A stretch of DNA of 64,000 nucleotides from the NCBI GenBank assembly GCA_013076295.1, contig RQOL01000699.1, forward strand, positions 4,464,001-4,528,000. The letters run 5' to 3'. The stretch is from Sanderia malayensis (Eukaryota; Cnidaria; Scyphozoa; Semaeostomeae; Pelagiidae). Within the stretch, counting starts at the first letter, position 1, and every line of letters starts with the position of its first letter. The translations under genes were made by a program, and so were the position numbers. This document shows positions 12,254 through 25,265 of this stretch, piece after piece. The notes beneath the pieces were generated by a model that had not been told where the DNA came from, searched no databases, and saw only the letters and a list, made by a program, of their open reading frames with translations.

Positions 12254-13000
12254 GTTTGTTGATTAAATAAATTGACAGCTAGCTATAATGAAGGAAACAA
12301 AAAGAAGATTGCTCATTCATTCATTTCGCCATTCCGCGTCAAAGTTCAAGGCAAGCAAGAAAGCAATATTTATTGCAACACATGCTGCACTATTTACGAA
12401 ATGTAACATATTATGCTTACCTTTATCAAAAAATGAAAATTTTTCAACTTCAGTAGTTTGCAACACCTTTGAGGTCAAAGATGTGTATTATTGAAAAAGC
12501 AGCAAACTTGAAAATATCTTTGTCGAAAATCGTTGTCAGAAAAATGCTTGGAACAGAACTTCGTAATTAGAATTCCATTTAATAAGTTGAGTAGTCCATA
12601 TCTTTTGCACAAACCGCATTTCATGGACCATTGAAAATTATTCAAAGCAGTCTTTTATGTGCAATAACTCCCATTGTTGTTGCTGACGAGAAAAGCGATT
12701 CATCTAAAGGTTCTTAAAAGGTTTGGCAAAATTTCCAATCTTCCGGTGAATAAATCCGGGGGGAGGGTCACTCTTATTAACGAAATAAATAAAGCCATTG
12801 AGCATTGGAGAAAAGAAACAGTGAGTGGAGTTCCTAATTATTGCCGAAAAAACATGACCTGTTTGAAACTTGTCAAACGGACATTTCTATGCAACGGGCA
12901 AAGTCAGTGATTCCAGAATTGCCCTTTATATAAAGTATCCGTTGGGTTCATAAAACAAAAGACATTAAAAATGTAAAATTGTCTCTCTATCTGTAGCACT
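12254..13000. other. Spacer between genes B and C
   Basis: Same layout as the A/B spacer: 5' flank of B, the shared block at 12618-12770, then the 3' flank of C. No inserts and no coding signal were seen. Confidence 0.6.
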
Positions 13001-16000
13001 CTACACAGAGACTTCAGTTGATTGAGAAGTGCCAAATGTTACACTATTTTTTCCATTCAATAACGGTACATTCTCTTCTTTTTTATCCGGTTGAGCCCAA
13101 GGTTGTTTTTCACCAGATGAAAATATGAGGAAAAATAGGAAACCAAATAGCAGGACAGCGGATGCTATTATGAAAACGTATCTCCATTCTTCTTGCGTCT
13201 AAGGTAAAAGAAACAAACTGATGTGTTGACTAAACATTGATCAACAAACATCCACATTGCATGTTGGGAACTATGTTAAACAGATTCAGAGGCCAATGAA
13301 AAAATCTTCTAGTTCTAAGCATCTATCAACAAAAAGTAAAACTTTAAATGCTCATAGAAGGGAGTTCATTAGCACAAAAAGTCCATTTGCCAAAACTTAA
13401 CCTTCAGAGGACAATTGAATGGGATTCATTAGTTCCAATGGTCCACAAAGGAATGTATAACAATTAAAAACAAAACTGTCAGAAAAAACCATCATTCATA
13501 GAGTGGTGACCATAATACGAACATGCGAAGAAAAAGAACAAGAACAAGAAAACAAGAACATGGACAGATCAATATATCTACAAATGTAAAAATAATCTGA
13601 TTACCTCGTTCTTCGTAATAATGCCAGCTATAGTAGGACTGACAACACCGGTGACTGCAGCGAAGCAATTAGTAATACCAATTAAAAGCCCAGCATAGCG
13701 AGGTGCAATATCGAGATGATTGACTAGAAATCCATTCCTCGATAGGCCACTGAAACTAACAGCCAAAGTCAGTTCAAGTATAGCAATATCCTTGTTAGAG
13801 GCATATCCAACTATTAACAAGAAGAATGCCTTGATGACAAAGCCTGAAAGATGCAACAAATGCAGAGATCACACGAGGTTGCAATCAACATTACAACAAT
13901 GGGCAGAAAATAGAAACTGGAGACGAGGAAAGTTAAAGAAGAGCTGTTAATAAGTAGCCGTGTCCCAATCAAATTGATTTCCGACTACTCGACGGGGTTG
14001 AATTCATTTTTATTCGGAAATTTCAGGTACATGCAATCGATAATATATATAGAGAGAGAACTCTTGGAAAAACAAAGTCCTATCCTGAGCCAATGCTGAA
14101 AGTACTTAGAAACATTGGGAAAAGTTGTATCCTCTGTGATAAACAATATGAAATTGGATAGAGATAGGTAAACAGAGCAGTGAGTATATGATACAATACA
14201 TAAAAGTTATGCGTCACTGACCCAAATAGAAAGTCAGGGAACGAAAGGTAACATCTTAATATCCCGATGGACTCTAAAATGAGGATGATTGAGGAAGCTT
14301 AATGACTTCGAGAGAAAGGTACTAACGACTGAGAAAGGCAATATGAAAACGTCGTCGATATTGGTACTGAATTACGATTGTGCACTAACAATAATAGTTT
14401 CTTAAAACGTGTAATTTTCACTTGGTATCCAAGGCTGGAAGGCTTAAGCCATAACCTTGTTCTGTAGCCATTGTTTGGACAAGGTTGGGGTTGAGGCCAG
14501 GTTTAGTATCAGGGCTAGAGTTAACTGAACGAAACTGTGTTTCCGAAAAAATGGGTTGAGATAGGTTATCAACTCGCCTGAACTGTTGAAGATCTTTCTC
14601 ACAGCGGTTGTAGACAAAATTTTACGTGATCTGAGATAATCGGCTAGCCTTCCTCCAATGTGAACAACTATTATCATTGCGACGTATGGTAATGCCGACA
14701 AAAGACCAGTCTAAAACAAGATAGACCAATAAATTGTCGAGTTACTGAAGATGAAAGTATTCTTATCAAGTTAAATCAATATATATTGTAATTACCTTTT
14801 CCAGATTGAAATGTAAAACTTTTTTGAGGTAGGTTGGAAGTGACATAAGTAGTGTATAGTAGCCCCAATTCTCTGCAATATGAGCGACACCGATGGCCCA
14901 GAATGGCATTGATGTCGCAATTTCCTTCCATGGGATTTTGGTGATCTGAAGATAAACAATAGAAATTATAAGGCAGGTGTTTTTATATGTACTATGAGTA
15001 TTTCTCGTCGAAAAATTATTATGTGATTCATAATCAAGGTTACTTTTTCTTCAGTGTGATCTTTAGCGAGTTCTGTTTCTAAATACTTCAATTCTTCTTC
15101 TGTTATTGTTGGATGATCAAATGGAGAATCAGTTACAAGCCAAAACCAAAAAGCACTCCACGTCATGGCTGATATGCCTAAAAATATGCGGTAACAAGAT
15201 TGATTTTCACCATGGTAAAAAACCACAATTTAAATAGCATTCCTATTGTTTATGTAAGCTAACTGGGGTAAATTAGATAAATAAATTCATATATTTGATT
15301 AAGCTAACCAAAGAAATAGAAAACTTTAGGCCAACCAAATCTGTCAGCGATCAAACCAGAAAACAAGAGTCCAAATACTGTACCCGCGAGTGGACCTTGT
15401 AAGGATGTAAGAGAAAGTTAAGGGTTAGAAATCGCGACATTTTTTAATAACATTTTTAATAAGACATTTTTTAAAACCTGAGCTGCAATTTTGTAGATAC
15501 CCTTTTTTTTATAAGAAACCGGTTTAAACGAAAACCAGTTCTAGACACCCTAAAATTTAAGAAACTTTTAGAACTACAGGGAAATATTTAAGAAACATTA
15601 GCAATTTCAGAAACACGTTTTTCCTTTACGGATTTAACAGATGTCAACTACATTAAGTATGTTTTATGTGCTAAGCATAACATTGTCGGCTCCACATGAC
15701 GATTTTTCGCATTGATGATTTTTCTTTGTTAACTAATAATTTGCTGCATCCACGTTTTTTTCTTTGTTTTCAGTGCAACTTTTTTCATTAAATTAAGAAA
15801 CTTTTAAGAAACTTTTAGAACTAAAATGTGGCTAAAAATTAAGAAACTTTTACTACTAGGCCTTCAGCCAGGTTTCTTATAAAAAAACGTGTTTTATCAT
15901 GCTGGCGAGTCTTATTTTTTGTTTATTTTTTGAAAAAAAAAAGAGAAAAACGCCACAAAAAGTGTAAACTAATGGTTTCCCGGGTTTTCACTGCGGCCCT

Positions 16001-17480
16001 CCAATCTCAATATTCACCTGAATATGTTATTGCAGCCAATTTGCTCCTTTCCATTGGTGGAGCCCATTTACTCAAAATTGCATGCATACATGGAAATGTC
16101 ACACCCTGTGAAAACAGCAAAAACATAAGCTATTCTTTGTAAATAAAATCCAAAAACGAAGTGCGCAATGGACCAAGGATTACATCATGTGATAACAAAT
16201 TGGAATATTTATTTACATTACACAATCCCTGAAGAGCACGAATTGCAATCAGTAGATACATGCTTCCTCTTGCAGCCAACGGGGTCAATAAAGTGAGTAA
16301 TGCAGTCATCAGAATTCCACCACCAAATATATTCTTACCACCAAACCGAGTAGCAAGATATCCACCAGGTATCTGAGTTATGACGTAGCCATAGAAAGAT
16401 GAGCTCAAAATTATTCCTAAAACAAAAAAGTGGACACAGTTTGATAATGAATAAAACAAAAGTTCCAACAAATGGTTGATATTTCAATGAATGTTGAAAT
16501 TACCCTGGTCTTTGGAAGTCCAATTAAATTCTGCAGCTTCCTAAAGATTAACAGACAATTCGGTTTAAAAGCCCATTGCAACCAAAACACTGATAGGATA
16601 TTTTAAATTTTACTGTAAACCTTGTTTAACTGGTCATGAAACCGTTTCCACAATAGAAATTGGTCAAGTAAAGCCATTCCTTCAATGACACAACTTCAGC
16701 AAATCATAGAGCAAATTTGCCATTTCATCTTTAACAACCCCAGAAGTCATAGCCACGACATAATAGCTCAAAAAATAGCTCATAAATCAAGAATGGTTTC
16801 GTAAAAAATGAAAATCAAATTATTTTCTCTAATTTTCAAAAATTTTAAGAATTTTTGTGAGTTTAAAACCTGGTATGCGGGGAATAATTGGGGGTAATTG
16901 GGGTACTTTTGGTTGTGACGTTAAACTGCAGGAGAGGGGTCAGCCAGTGCCAGGGCAAGGCAGAGGGTGGAAGTAGATAACGGGGAATGTCAGTGTCAAC
17001 ATAATAATACGTGCAATGGAATATGATCATCAACTGTAAAAGTCACTCTGTGTCATGGTTATAATGTTACATCATGTCGCAGTCAGGGTCCCACTTCAAA
17101 GTTGAATGTAATATGATATTTGTAAACAAATGACAACAAATCATGCACCAAAATGAAATGATCAGTAAACTTTGACATTTCATTTACTTTCATATCATCG
17201 CCTTTACCTCCGTATTTGTATTAAAAATTTCAAAATAAATAGAAATACTTACAATATGTTCAAAATCTCCACTGGCTGTGGTAATGGTCTTATTTGAGAC
17301 CATTGCAACTAGTGCAACACTCAAATTCACCCTCAACGTGGTGACATTGAGAAATCCAAGAAAACAAAGAATTGCAAGCAAATATCTTTTTGGAAGACAG
17401 TCGCATGTTATTCTCCATTTTGATTTTTGTTTGGGTAATTGGTCTTTATTTGGATTTTCATCGATGGCTGTGTGATCCAT
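13001..17480 (-). CDS. SLC17A5-like: Gene C: sialin-like SLC17 transporter, 10 exons, GC donor at intron 8
   Basis: Exons: 17253-17480, 16504-16540, 16217-16416, 16018-16105, 15309-15395, 15044-15177, 14796-14945, 14578-14710, 13605-13843, 13001-13198. The product is 497 residues. Exon 1 reads [20 protein letters not shown] and the glycosylation candidate NKT follows TM1. Exon 3 ends RALQGLCN, so both helix-4 glutamate positions are changed (Gln, Asn). All donors are GT except intron 8, which reads CAG|GCGAGT at 14577-14576; genes A, B, D and H have GTGAGT there. GC-AG introns exist, but GCGAGT is weaker than the usual GCAAGT, so this intron may splice poorly. Intron 8 shares long stretches with genes A and D. 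Intron 4 has a MITE of the same family as gene A. The dileucine-type C-terminal tail is present. Confidence 0.88.
15497..15892. mobile_element. MITE-1 copy 2, in intron 4 of gene C
   Basis: Same orientation as the gene A copy, without the nested MITE. The right end GGTTTCTTATAAAAAAACGTGT is intact; the left end has decayed to CCTTTTTTTTATAAGAAACC. It serves as the empty-site reference for MITE-2. Confidence 0.75.
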
Positions 17481-17535
17481 GTTTGTTGATTAAATAAATT
17501 GACAGCAAGCTAAAATGATGAGACGGAAAGAAGGT

Positions 17536-19242
17536 GCCGTTCGAAACTTGGTTGAATATTCGTCTAGACCCAGGTTCACATTCGACGCAGATTCGACGCA
17601 GATTCAACGCAGGTTCACTTTAGATGCCTATAACTGCGAAGAAGTAGAAAATACACCAGCAATGTTGCATATTATAGGCATCAGCATTAGCATGGGCATC
17701 ATTTGAGCAAAAAACCGAGTTTCTATCTCTTACAGGGGGCCCGAGAAAGCTCCGGATAGGAGCACCCCCATTTAACATCAGGAATGTTTTTCAGAACGAA
17801 CACTGCGGAGTATAACCCGAGGAAGGACCTCAACCGAGCCCCGACCCAGAACCTGGGCTTTGAAAACAATGACATTTATCATTTTAATGACAGTGGCTCA
17901 GCATGAACAGCATCAGATTTTTTTCGGAATGAAATTCGCGATCGCGTTCGCGTGTTTACTTTTACAATTAATTTCCGCTGCTATTTGTCGACTACAAAAC
18001 CTCTCGTTGTTTATTTATCGCAATACTTGCTTTGAAAATTATATATATCGGAAGGCCAGTTAAACAAAAAATTTGAATGTCAAAGTCGAATAAATAAGTC
18101 ACTCGAGGTGGAATTAATAATCACTGATTTCTTAGCCAATGATTTAACAATTCAAAGGTTTTACGTGCTGGTGCAACATTGTTGGTGTATTTTGCGGTTT
18201 GAATCCCGTACGAGATACTTTAAACTGTGCGACACTCGTAAAAATCTCAAATTTATCAAATGGGGGTTGCTCCTATCCGGAGTTTTCTGGGGCCCCCTGT
18301 AAGAGATAGAAACTCGGTTTTTGGCTCAAATGATGCACATGGTAATGCTGATGCCTATAATATGCAACATTGCTGGTGTATTTTAAGGTTTTAATCCCGT
18401 ACGGGATACTTGAAACTGTGCGAGACTCAAAAAAGTCTTCACTTCCTCAAATGGGGGTGCTCCTATACGGAGTTTTCTGGGGCCCCCTGTAAGAGATAGA
18501 AACTCGGTTTTTTGCTCAAATGATGCACATGGTAATGCTAATGCCTATAATATGCAACATTGTTGGTGTATTTTGAAGTTTTAATCCCGTACGGGATACT
18601 TGAAACTGTGCGAGACTCGTAAAGTATTCAATTCCTCAAATGGGGGTGCTCCTATCCGGAGTTTTCTCGGGCCCCCTGTAAGAGATAGAAACTCGGTTTT
18701 TTGCTCAAATGATGCACATGCTAATGCTAATGCCTATAATATGCAACATTGTTGGTGTATTTTGAAGTTTTAATCCCGTACGGGATACTTGAAACTGTGC
18801 GAGACTCCTAAAGTCTTCACTTCCTCAAATAGGGGTGCTCCTATCCGGAGTTTTTTGGGGCCCCCTGTAAGAGATAGAAACTTGGTTTTTGGCTCAAATG
18901 ATGCACATGGTAATGCTGATGCCTATAATACGCAACATTGCTGGTGTATTTTAAGGTTTTAATCCCGTACGGGATACTTGAAACTGTGCGAGACTCCTAA
19001 AGTCTTCACTTCCTCAAATAGGGGTGCTCTTGTCTGGAGTTTTCTCGGGCCACCTGTAAGAGATAGAAACTCGGTTTTTTGCTCAAATGAGGCCCATGGT
19101 AATGCTGATGCCTATAATATGCAAAATTGCTGGTGTATTTTCTACTTCTTCGCAGTTATAGGCATCTAAAGTGAATCTGCGTCGAATCTGCGTCGAATGT
19201 GAACCTGCGTCTAGACGAATATTCAACCAAGTTTTTTTTGGT
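17536..19242. mobile_element. Long-TIR fold-back element (Mutator-like) between genes C and D
   Basis: A 1.7-kb insert bounded by the 9-bp direct repeat AAAGAAGGT (17527-17535 and 19243-19251). The flanks rejoin into the spacer sequence found in A and B. The arms are inverted over at least 150 bp: CTTGGTTGAATATTCGTCTA on the left meets TAGACGAATATTCAACCAAG on the right, continuing through GATTCGACGCAGATTC repeats, TATAACTGCGAAGAAGTAGA and into the 189-bp repeat. It has no transposase ORF, so it is non-autonomous. Long arms and a 9-bp duplication point to the MULE group (inference). Confidence 0.8.
18100..19110. repeat. Tandem repeat of about 189 bp, five units, inside the fold-back element
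   Basis: The phrase TGGGGGTGCTCCTATCCGGA recurs, with small changes, at about 18261, 18452, 18641, 18830 and 19019, a spacing of 189-191. Each unit also contains CCCCCTGTAAGAGATAGAAA and AATCCCGTACGGGATACTTG; the core CCCGTACGGG is a perfect palindrome. A single inverted unit lies in the left arm near 17705-17780. Confidence 0.9.
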
Positions 19243-19251
19243 AAAGAAGGT

Positions 19252-20400
19252 TGCTCATGCATTCATTTTGCCATTCCGTGTCAAAGTTCAAGGCCAAACG
19301 CCAACAAAAATGCAATATTTACTACATCACATGCCGCACTACTTACGAAATGTAACATATTACACTTACCTTTTATCAAAAAGAGCAGAATTTTTCAACT
19401 TCATTAGTTTGCAACACCTTTGATTTCAAAGATGTGTATTATTGAAAAAGCAGCAAACTTGAAAATATCTTTGCCGAATCAGAAAAAAAGCTTGGAACAG
19501 AACTTTGTAATTAGAATTCCATTTCACAATTCTGATTTAACATTGAACAAATGTACTGTCGTTTGAATAGTCTATATCTTTCGCACAAACGATATTTCAT
19601 GGACCATTGAAAATTATTCAAAGCAGCCTTTTATGTGCAACAACTCCCATTGTTGTTTCTGACGAGCAAAGCGATTCATCTGAAGGTTCTTGCATAAAGA
19701 GGTTTTGTAAAATATTTGCAAGCTTCCGGTGAATAAATCCAGGAGGATCACTCTTAAAAATTTCTGGTAATGGGGATATGCGGCCGGACGAAATCGATTG
19801 CTTTGATTCTTTGTGCATAACTTAACTTAGTTTTTTGCCAAATGAAAGCTCAGACACTGCATTTTCATGGCTCTCACTTCTCTCTTAATAACGAAATAAA
19901 TAAAGCCATTGAGCATTGGAGAGAAGAAACAATGGATAGAGTCCTAATTATCGCCTGTATTAGTTGCATAAGCATACAGCTAGAAAACGTTCTTCCTTTC
20001 TCCTGATGCTCCCAACAACAAGTCAAAAATGCTCCCCGTCTCCGTTCGTGATAGTGCTCGTGGTCCCGCCCTGCCACAGCGTGCCCAGCGTCTAGTATGG
20101 CACGTCATGTTGTTTGTTGTTTTTGTTTCAACAAGTTTATATTTTATCCAATGAAAATTGTAAAATAATATCATACTTGGTGGCCTCATTTTAAATCAAT
20201 AGCTTGGTAGCCTCATTTCAAATGAAAAGTGAACGTTTGAATCTGAGGCACATTACCTTGTATGGACAAGTAAACAGAAACAGAAACACAGAACACTGAC
20301 ACTGACCACAACATTCTTCCCCAATCACCAACATCTACTCGCTTGAATGCAAGCGCGTCGCAAGTCAAAAATGTAAAATTATCTCTCTTTGTTTAACATT
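19252..20400. other. Spacer between the fold-back element and gene D
   Basis: Array spacer sequence as in A-C up to about 19956, then an unrelated block of about 415 bp (19957-20370) with a GC-rich stretch near 20020-20100. Homology resumes at AATGTAAAATTATCTCTCTT shortly before the gene D stop. No inverted ends were seen on the block. Confidence 0.5.
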
Positions 20401-23400
20401 CTACACAGAGACTTCACTTGATTGAGAAGTGCCAAATGTCACACCATTTTTTCCATTCAATAAAGGTACATTCTCTTCTTTTTTATCCGGTTGAGCCCAT
20501 GGTTGTTTTTCACCAGAAGAAAACATGAGAAAAAACAGGAAACCAAATACAAGGACAGTCGATGCTATTATAAAAACGTATCTCCATTCTTCTTGCGTCT
20601 AAAAAACGAACAGAGAACTACGTCAACTTCAAAAATTTGAGAAAGAGAGAGAAGAATACGAACATTAAAGAAATGCAGTGCTCGATATCCACATTGCATT
20701 GGTCAGATCTATATGTTAGGGCCCAGAGGACGACAGAAAGGTATTCACTAGCAACGCATAGGATCCATCAGTTCCAGGGTTCCAAAAGAGTCCAACCTCA
20801 AGAGCCCAAAACATGAGGCACTACCAAAGAATGCTCTACAATTATGACAGAACTATCCACCTCAGACCTGTCCCTGATTCATGGAGCAATAATAAGAAAG
20901 ACGGAAAATAAACCTGAAAAATACATTTGCATGGATATATTAACATATAAATGATAAAGATTACCTCATTCTTCGTCATGATGCCGACAATAGTGGGGCT
21001 GAGAATGCCGGGAATTGTGGCAAAACAATTCGTAATACCCAGAAGAAGACTAGCATAGCGAGGTGCAATATCAAGATGATTGACAAGAAAGCCATTTTTT
21101 GATAGGCCACTGAAACCAACTGCTAAGGTCAGTTCAAGAATGGCAATGTTCTTACTTGATGTATATCCAACTAGTACCAAGAAGAGCCCTTTGAAGACAA
21201 AGCCTGCAAGATACAACAAATGCAGATTTAGCAAGATCACACGAGGTTGCAATCAACATTACAATGGGCAGAAAATAGAAATTGGAAACGAGGAAAGTTA
21301 AAGAAAAGTTGTTAATAAGTAGCCGTGTCCCAATCAAATTGATTTCCGACTACTCGACGGGGTTGAATTCAGTTTTAGTCGGAAATTTCAGGTGCATGCA
21401 ATCGATAATATATAGAAAGAGAGCTCTTGGAAAAACAAAGTCGTAATGCCAACACAGGGAGCTGAGCTCAATACATTTCAGGTCGAGTTGTTTCCTCTGT
21501 AGCAATCCACACCAGTTGGGATAGAGATGGGAATACAGAACAGTAAGTAAGCGAAGCGATGCATCAAAGTCATCAGGACGAACAGAAAACAAGAACGAAG
21601 TGTAATCTTGTAATATTCCGATAATGCAAAAGTAATGAGTGAGAAAACCTAAAGACTTCCAGAAGAAACACTTAATCAAACTCGTGACGAGAGCAGCATT
21701 TTCAAAAACATTTCTTAAAATGGGTTAGACTAAGATTTGTAATGTGATTAAGAAACTCACTTAAACTGTTGAAGATTCTTCTCACAGCTGTTGCAGACAG
21801 TACCTTACGTGCTCTTAGAAAATCAGCCAGCCTCCCTCCGGATAGAACAGCAATCATCATTACGAGGTACGGCAATGCTGACATGAAACCAGTCTGGGAA
21901 AGATAGAGTAAGGAATTTATAAGTTATTCAAAATGAAAACACTTTTGACATATTACGTCAATGAATCTTGTAATTACCTTTTGCAGATCGAAATGTAACA
22001 CTTTTTTTAGATAGGTAGGAAGTAACGTAAGAAGTGTATAGTAGCCCCAATTATCTGTGAAATGAGCTACAATGATGGCCCAGAATGGCATTGATGTCGC
22101 AATTTCCTTCCATGGGATTTTGGTCACCTTAAAAATAAGTAACGCAAATCATATTCTAGTTTTGTTTGGCTGTAACCAGTATTTCTTGTAGAAAAATTAT
22201 TTTCTGATCAGATTACTTTTTGTTCAGTATGATCTTCAGCAAGTTCTTTTTTTAAATAATTCCCTTCTTCTTCTGCTATTGTTGGATGATCAAATGGAGA
22301 ATCAGTGACAAGCCAAAACCACAGTACACTCCACATCATGGTTACTATGCCTGAAAATATAAGCAGTATCAAGATGGACTTTCACCATTGTATAAAACAA
22401 AAATCAAAATATAATTGTTATTGTTTATGTCAATTAACTAGAACAAATTAGATAAAGAAATTCAGATATCTTATTAAGCTAACCGAAGAAATAAAAAACT
22501 GCCGGCCAACCAAAGCTGTCAGCAATCAAGCCTGAAAACAGCATCCCAAATACTATACCAGCATATGGACCTTGAAAGAAACAGTCAAGAGTCAGAAATC
22601 ACGACAATTAGCCTGACAAGGAATTAAAATCATGCAGACTTGGCTTAGCAACATTATTTTGAAAGGCACGGCAAAAAGTGCAACCGCACTTTTTAATATT
22701 TCAGCTTATTCTATAAATTGCTTTTTGAAAAGGGCAGAAAAGAACGCAGCAAATTGTGTGGCCGAATATTTCTGCATCTTTCTAAAGCTCGAGATTTTCT
22801 TCAAAACAACCATGATATATTTACCTGAATATGTTATTGAAGCCAATTTGCTCCTTTCCATTGGTGGAGCCCATTTACTCCAAATTGCATGCATACATGG
22901 AAACGTCGCACCCTGTCAAAACAGCAAGGACAGATCTCGTTCTCTGTGAAGAAAATTCGCAAGTAAAGTGTGCAATGCACCGAGGATTACATCTTGTCAT
23001 AACAAACTGGAATATTTATTTACATTACACAATCCCTGAAGAACACGAATTGCAATCAGTAGATACATGCTTCCTCTGGCAGCCAATGGAGTCAGCAAAG
23101 CCAGTGATGCAGTTATCAAAATTCCACCACCAAATATATTTTTACCACCAAACCGAGCAGCAAAATATCCAGCAGGAATCTGAGTTATCAGGTAGCCATA
23201 GAAGGATGAGCTCAAAATGATTCCTAAAACAGAAGAGTAGAGAGACTTTGATATAGTTGAAATCCAAATTCAATATTTCATAATGAATAGAATGAAACTA
23301 TCATAATAGCTAATGTTGAAATTACCCTGGTCTTTAGAAGTCCAATTAAATTCTGCAGCTTCCTATGAATAAGCAAACAATTAAGTTCAAAAAATGCGGG

Positions 23401-23704
23401 CTCAAGTTATGTTCTGCCTCTAGCCAACCTCAGAACTTTGAATCAAAAATCAAAATAAACACTTAACAAAAATTTTAACTTCTCCACTGGCTGTATAAAT
23501 GGTTTTATTTGAGACCATTGCAACTAGTGCAACACTCAAGTTCACCCTCAACGCGGTGACATTAAGAAATCCAAGGAAGCCAAGAATTGCAAGCAAATAT
23601 CTTTTTGGAAGACAGTCGCATGTTATTTTCCATTTTGATCTGCGTTTGTGAACTTGGTTTTCATCTGGATTACTTGCATCTTCATCGACGGTCGAGTGAT
23701 CCAT
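20401..23704 (-). CDS. SLC17A5-like: Gene D: sialin-like SLC17 transporter, 10 exons
   Basis: Exons: 23468-23704, 23326-23362, 23024-23223, 22825-22912, 22484-22570, 22217-22350, 21978-22127, 21761-21893, 20965-21203, 20401-20598. The product is 500 residues with GT-AG borders. It is the most compact of the A-D subgroup. The N-terminal tail is the longer 'DENQVHKR' type, shared only with gene H, and adds three residues. Exon 3 has [15 protein letters not shown] instead of [15 protein letters not shown]4 reads RVLQGLCN, and exon 4 begins [11 protein letters not shown]. The last base of exon 8 is A, so the exon 8/9 junction codon is Ser instead of Gly. The C-terminal dileucine (ENVPLL) is intact. 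The sequence downstream of the stop is related to A-C until it is replaced by an unrelated block at about 19957-20370. Confidence 0.91.
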
Positions 23705-23775
23705 GTTGATTGAATAAATTGAGGACTAGCTGAAATGAAATCGAAGGGAACAAAATAATAATCCATGCATATTTT

Positions 23776-25110
23776 GGTTTTCACCCAGGTACTTAGAAAT
23801 GGCCGAGTGGTCCATATTGTCTGAATAAATTTATAAGTGGCTGAATGGATAAAAGAAGAAAACTATTCAAGCATTCATGATGGCATTTTGTGTGGAATAT
23901 TGACTACATTATTTGCTACATTATCTATGATATAACAATACGACAGAAGAAGATCAAATGCTTTAGGAACTGAAGAAATGTCTAACTCACCCTTTATTAA
24001 AAAAGTTCACGTATTTCTCAACTATAAACTATTGAACAGTTGGGCATTAGGGAATCTGTTTATTAAAAAATTGAAACTATTTGATAGTGTATTCAAAAAT
24101 TTTCAAATCTACAAATTCAATAATCTATTCAGATCGTTGGCCACAAAAAATACTTCGCAAGCCATAGAGGACACCCCCCTTTGTGTTCCTTGATGTTGAT
24201 GAACAAAACCGCCTCATATTCGCAGCTGAGCAAACTCTTTCTTCAAGAAAATCTTCAGCAAGGCAAGCATTGCCTTCAGATATTTCAATTCTCTGTCTGT
24301 TGTTATAGAATGAACAAATGTAGAATTAGTAGCAAGCCAAAAAACAATACACTCCACATCATATGGCTATAACACCCAAAAATATGCAATATCAAGATTG
24401 ATATTCACAATGCTATAAAACAACACAAAAAATAGCACTCTTATTGTTTAAGCGAATTAACTAGGATAAATTGGATAAGGAAATTTAAATATCTTTTCCA
24501 GCTAACTAAAGAAATAGAAAACTGCTAGATTATTTATGGTATAACAATATGACCGAAAAAGATCTGCTCATTCAAAACTAATATTGTCTTTGATATGGTC
24601 GGTCGTGCTTTAATACCTGGCCTTCAAAAGAAATTTAATTACATATCGATAGATCGAAACAATGTTTGTCGGTTTGAATATCAAGATGTCCCTACATACA
24701 AAAAATAAGCCAAGTGCCCCCAGGGCATAAGTTGAAAGTTCGGCCAATCATGACTGAGAACAGTTACAAAGTAAGTGGCTGAATGGATAAAGAAAGAAAA
24801 CTATTCAAGCATTCATGATGGCATTTCCTATAAAGGATCAAAAAAGGATAGTGTGGAAAATTGACTATGTTATTTGGTACATCATTTATGATATAACAAT
24901 ATACGTAGTATCAAAATATGCAGTATCAAGATTGATATTCACAATGCTATGAAACCACACAAAGGCATTCTTATTGCTTAAGCGAAGTAACTAGGATAAA
25001 TTAGATAAAGAAATTCAGATATCTTAAGCCGACCAAAGAAATAAAAAACTGCTGGCCAACCAAAGCAATCAAGCAAGAAACCATCATCCCAAATACTTTA
25101 CCAGCATACA
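23776..25110 (-). pseudogene. Decayed SLC17 copy between genes D and E
   Basis: Remnants of array exons in broken order. Near 23776-23815 there is an exon 1 start (MDHSAIS, then off frame). Near 24190-24390 an exon 6 relic keeps the pieces matching TGGCTTG...CATCC and the splice-side GGTGTTATAGCC. Near 24508-24536 and again near 25028-25110 lie two exon 5 ends (FYFF and [12 protein letters not shown]). Frames are destroyed and exons 2-4 and 7-10 are absent. A duplicated flank (TATTCAAGCATTCATGATGGC at 23870 and 24800) shows rearrangement after the copy formed. Confidence 0.65.
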
Positions 25111-25265
25111 TATGTACCTCATAAGTGTTAGAAATCAAAACGAAAATGTCAACTCAGTATTTAGCATTGCCATGCGCCAGTGTGATGTCAAACATACACC
25201 ATTCGTGATAATTCCTTATAAAAATTACCTTGCTTAAGTTGCATTTAATAACTAGTATTGCAACT

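Noticed and set aside
18100..19110. CRISPR-like array
   Set aside because: The units are 189 bp and similar along their whole length, without unique spacers, and lie inside a transposon in animal DNA.
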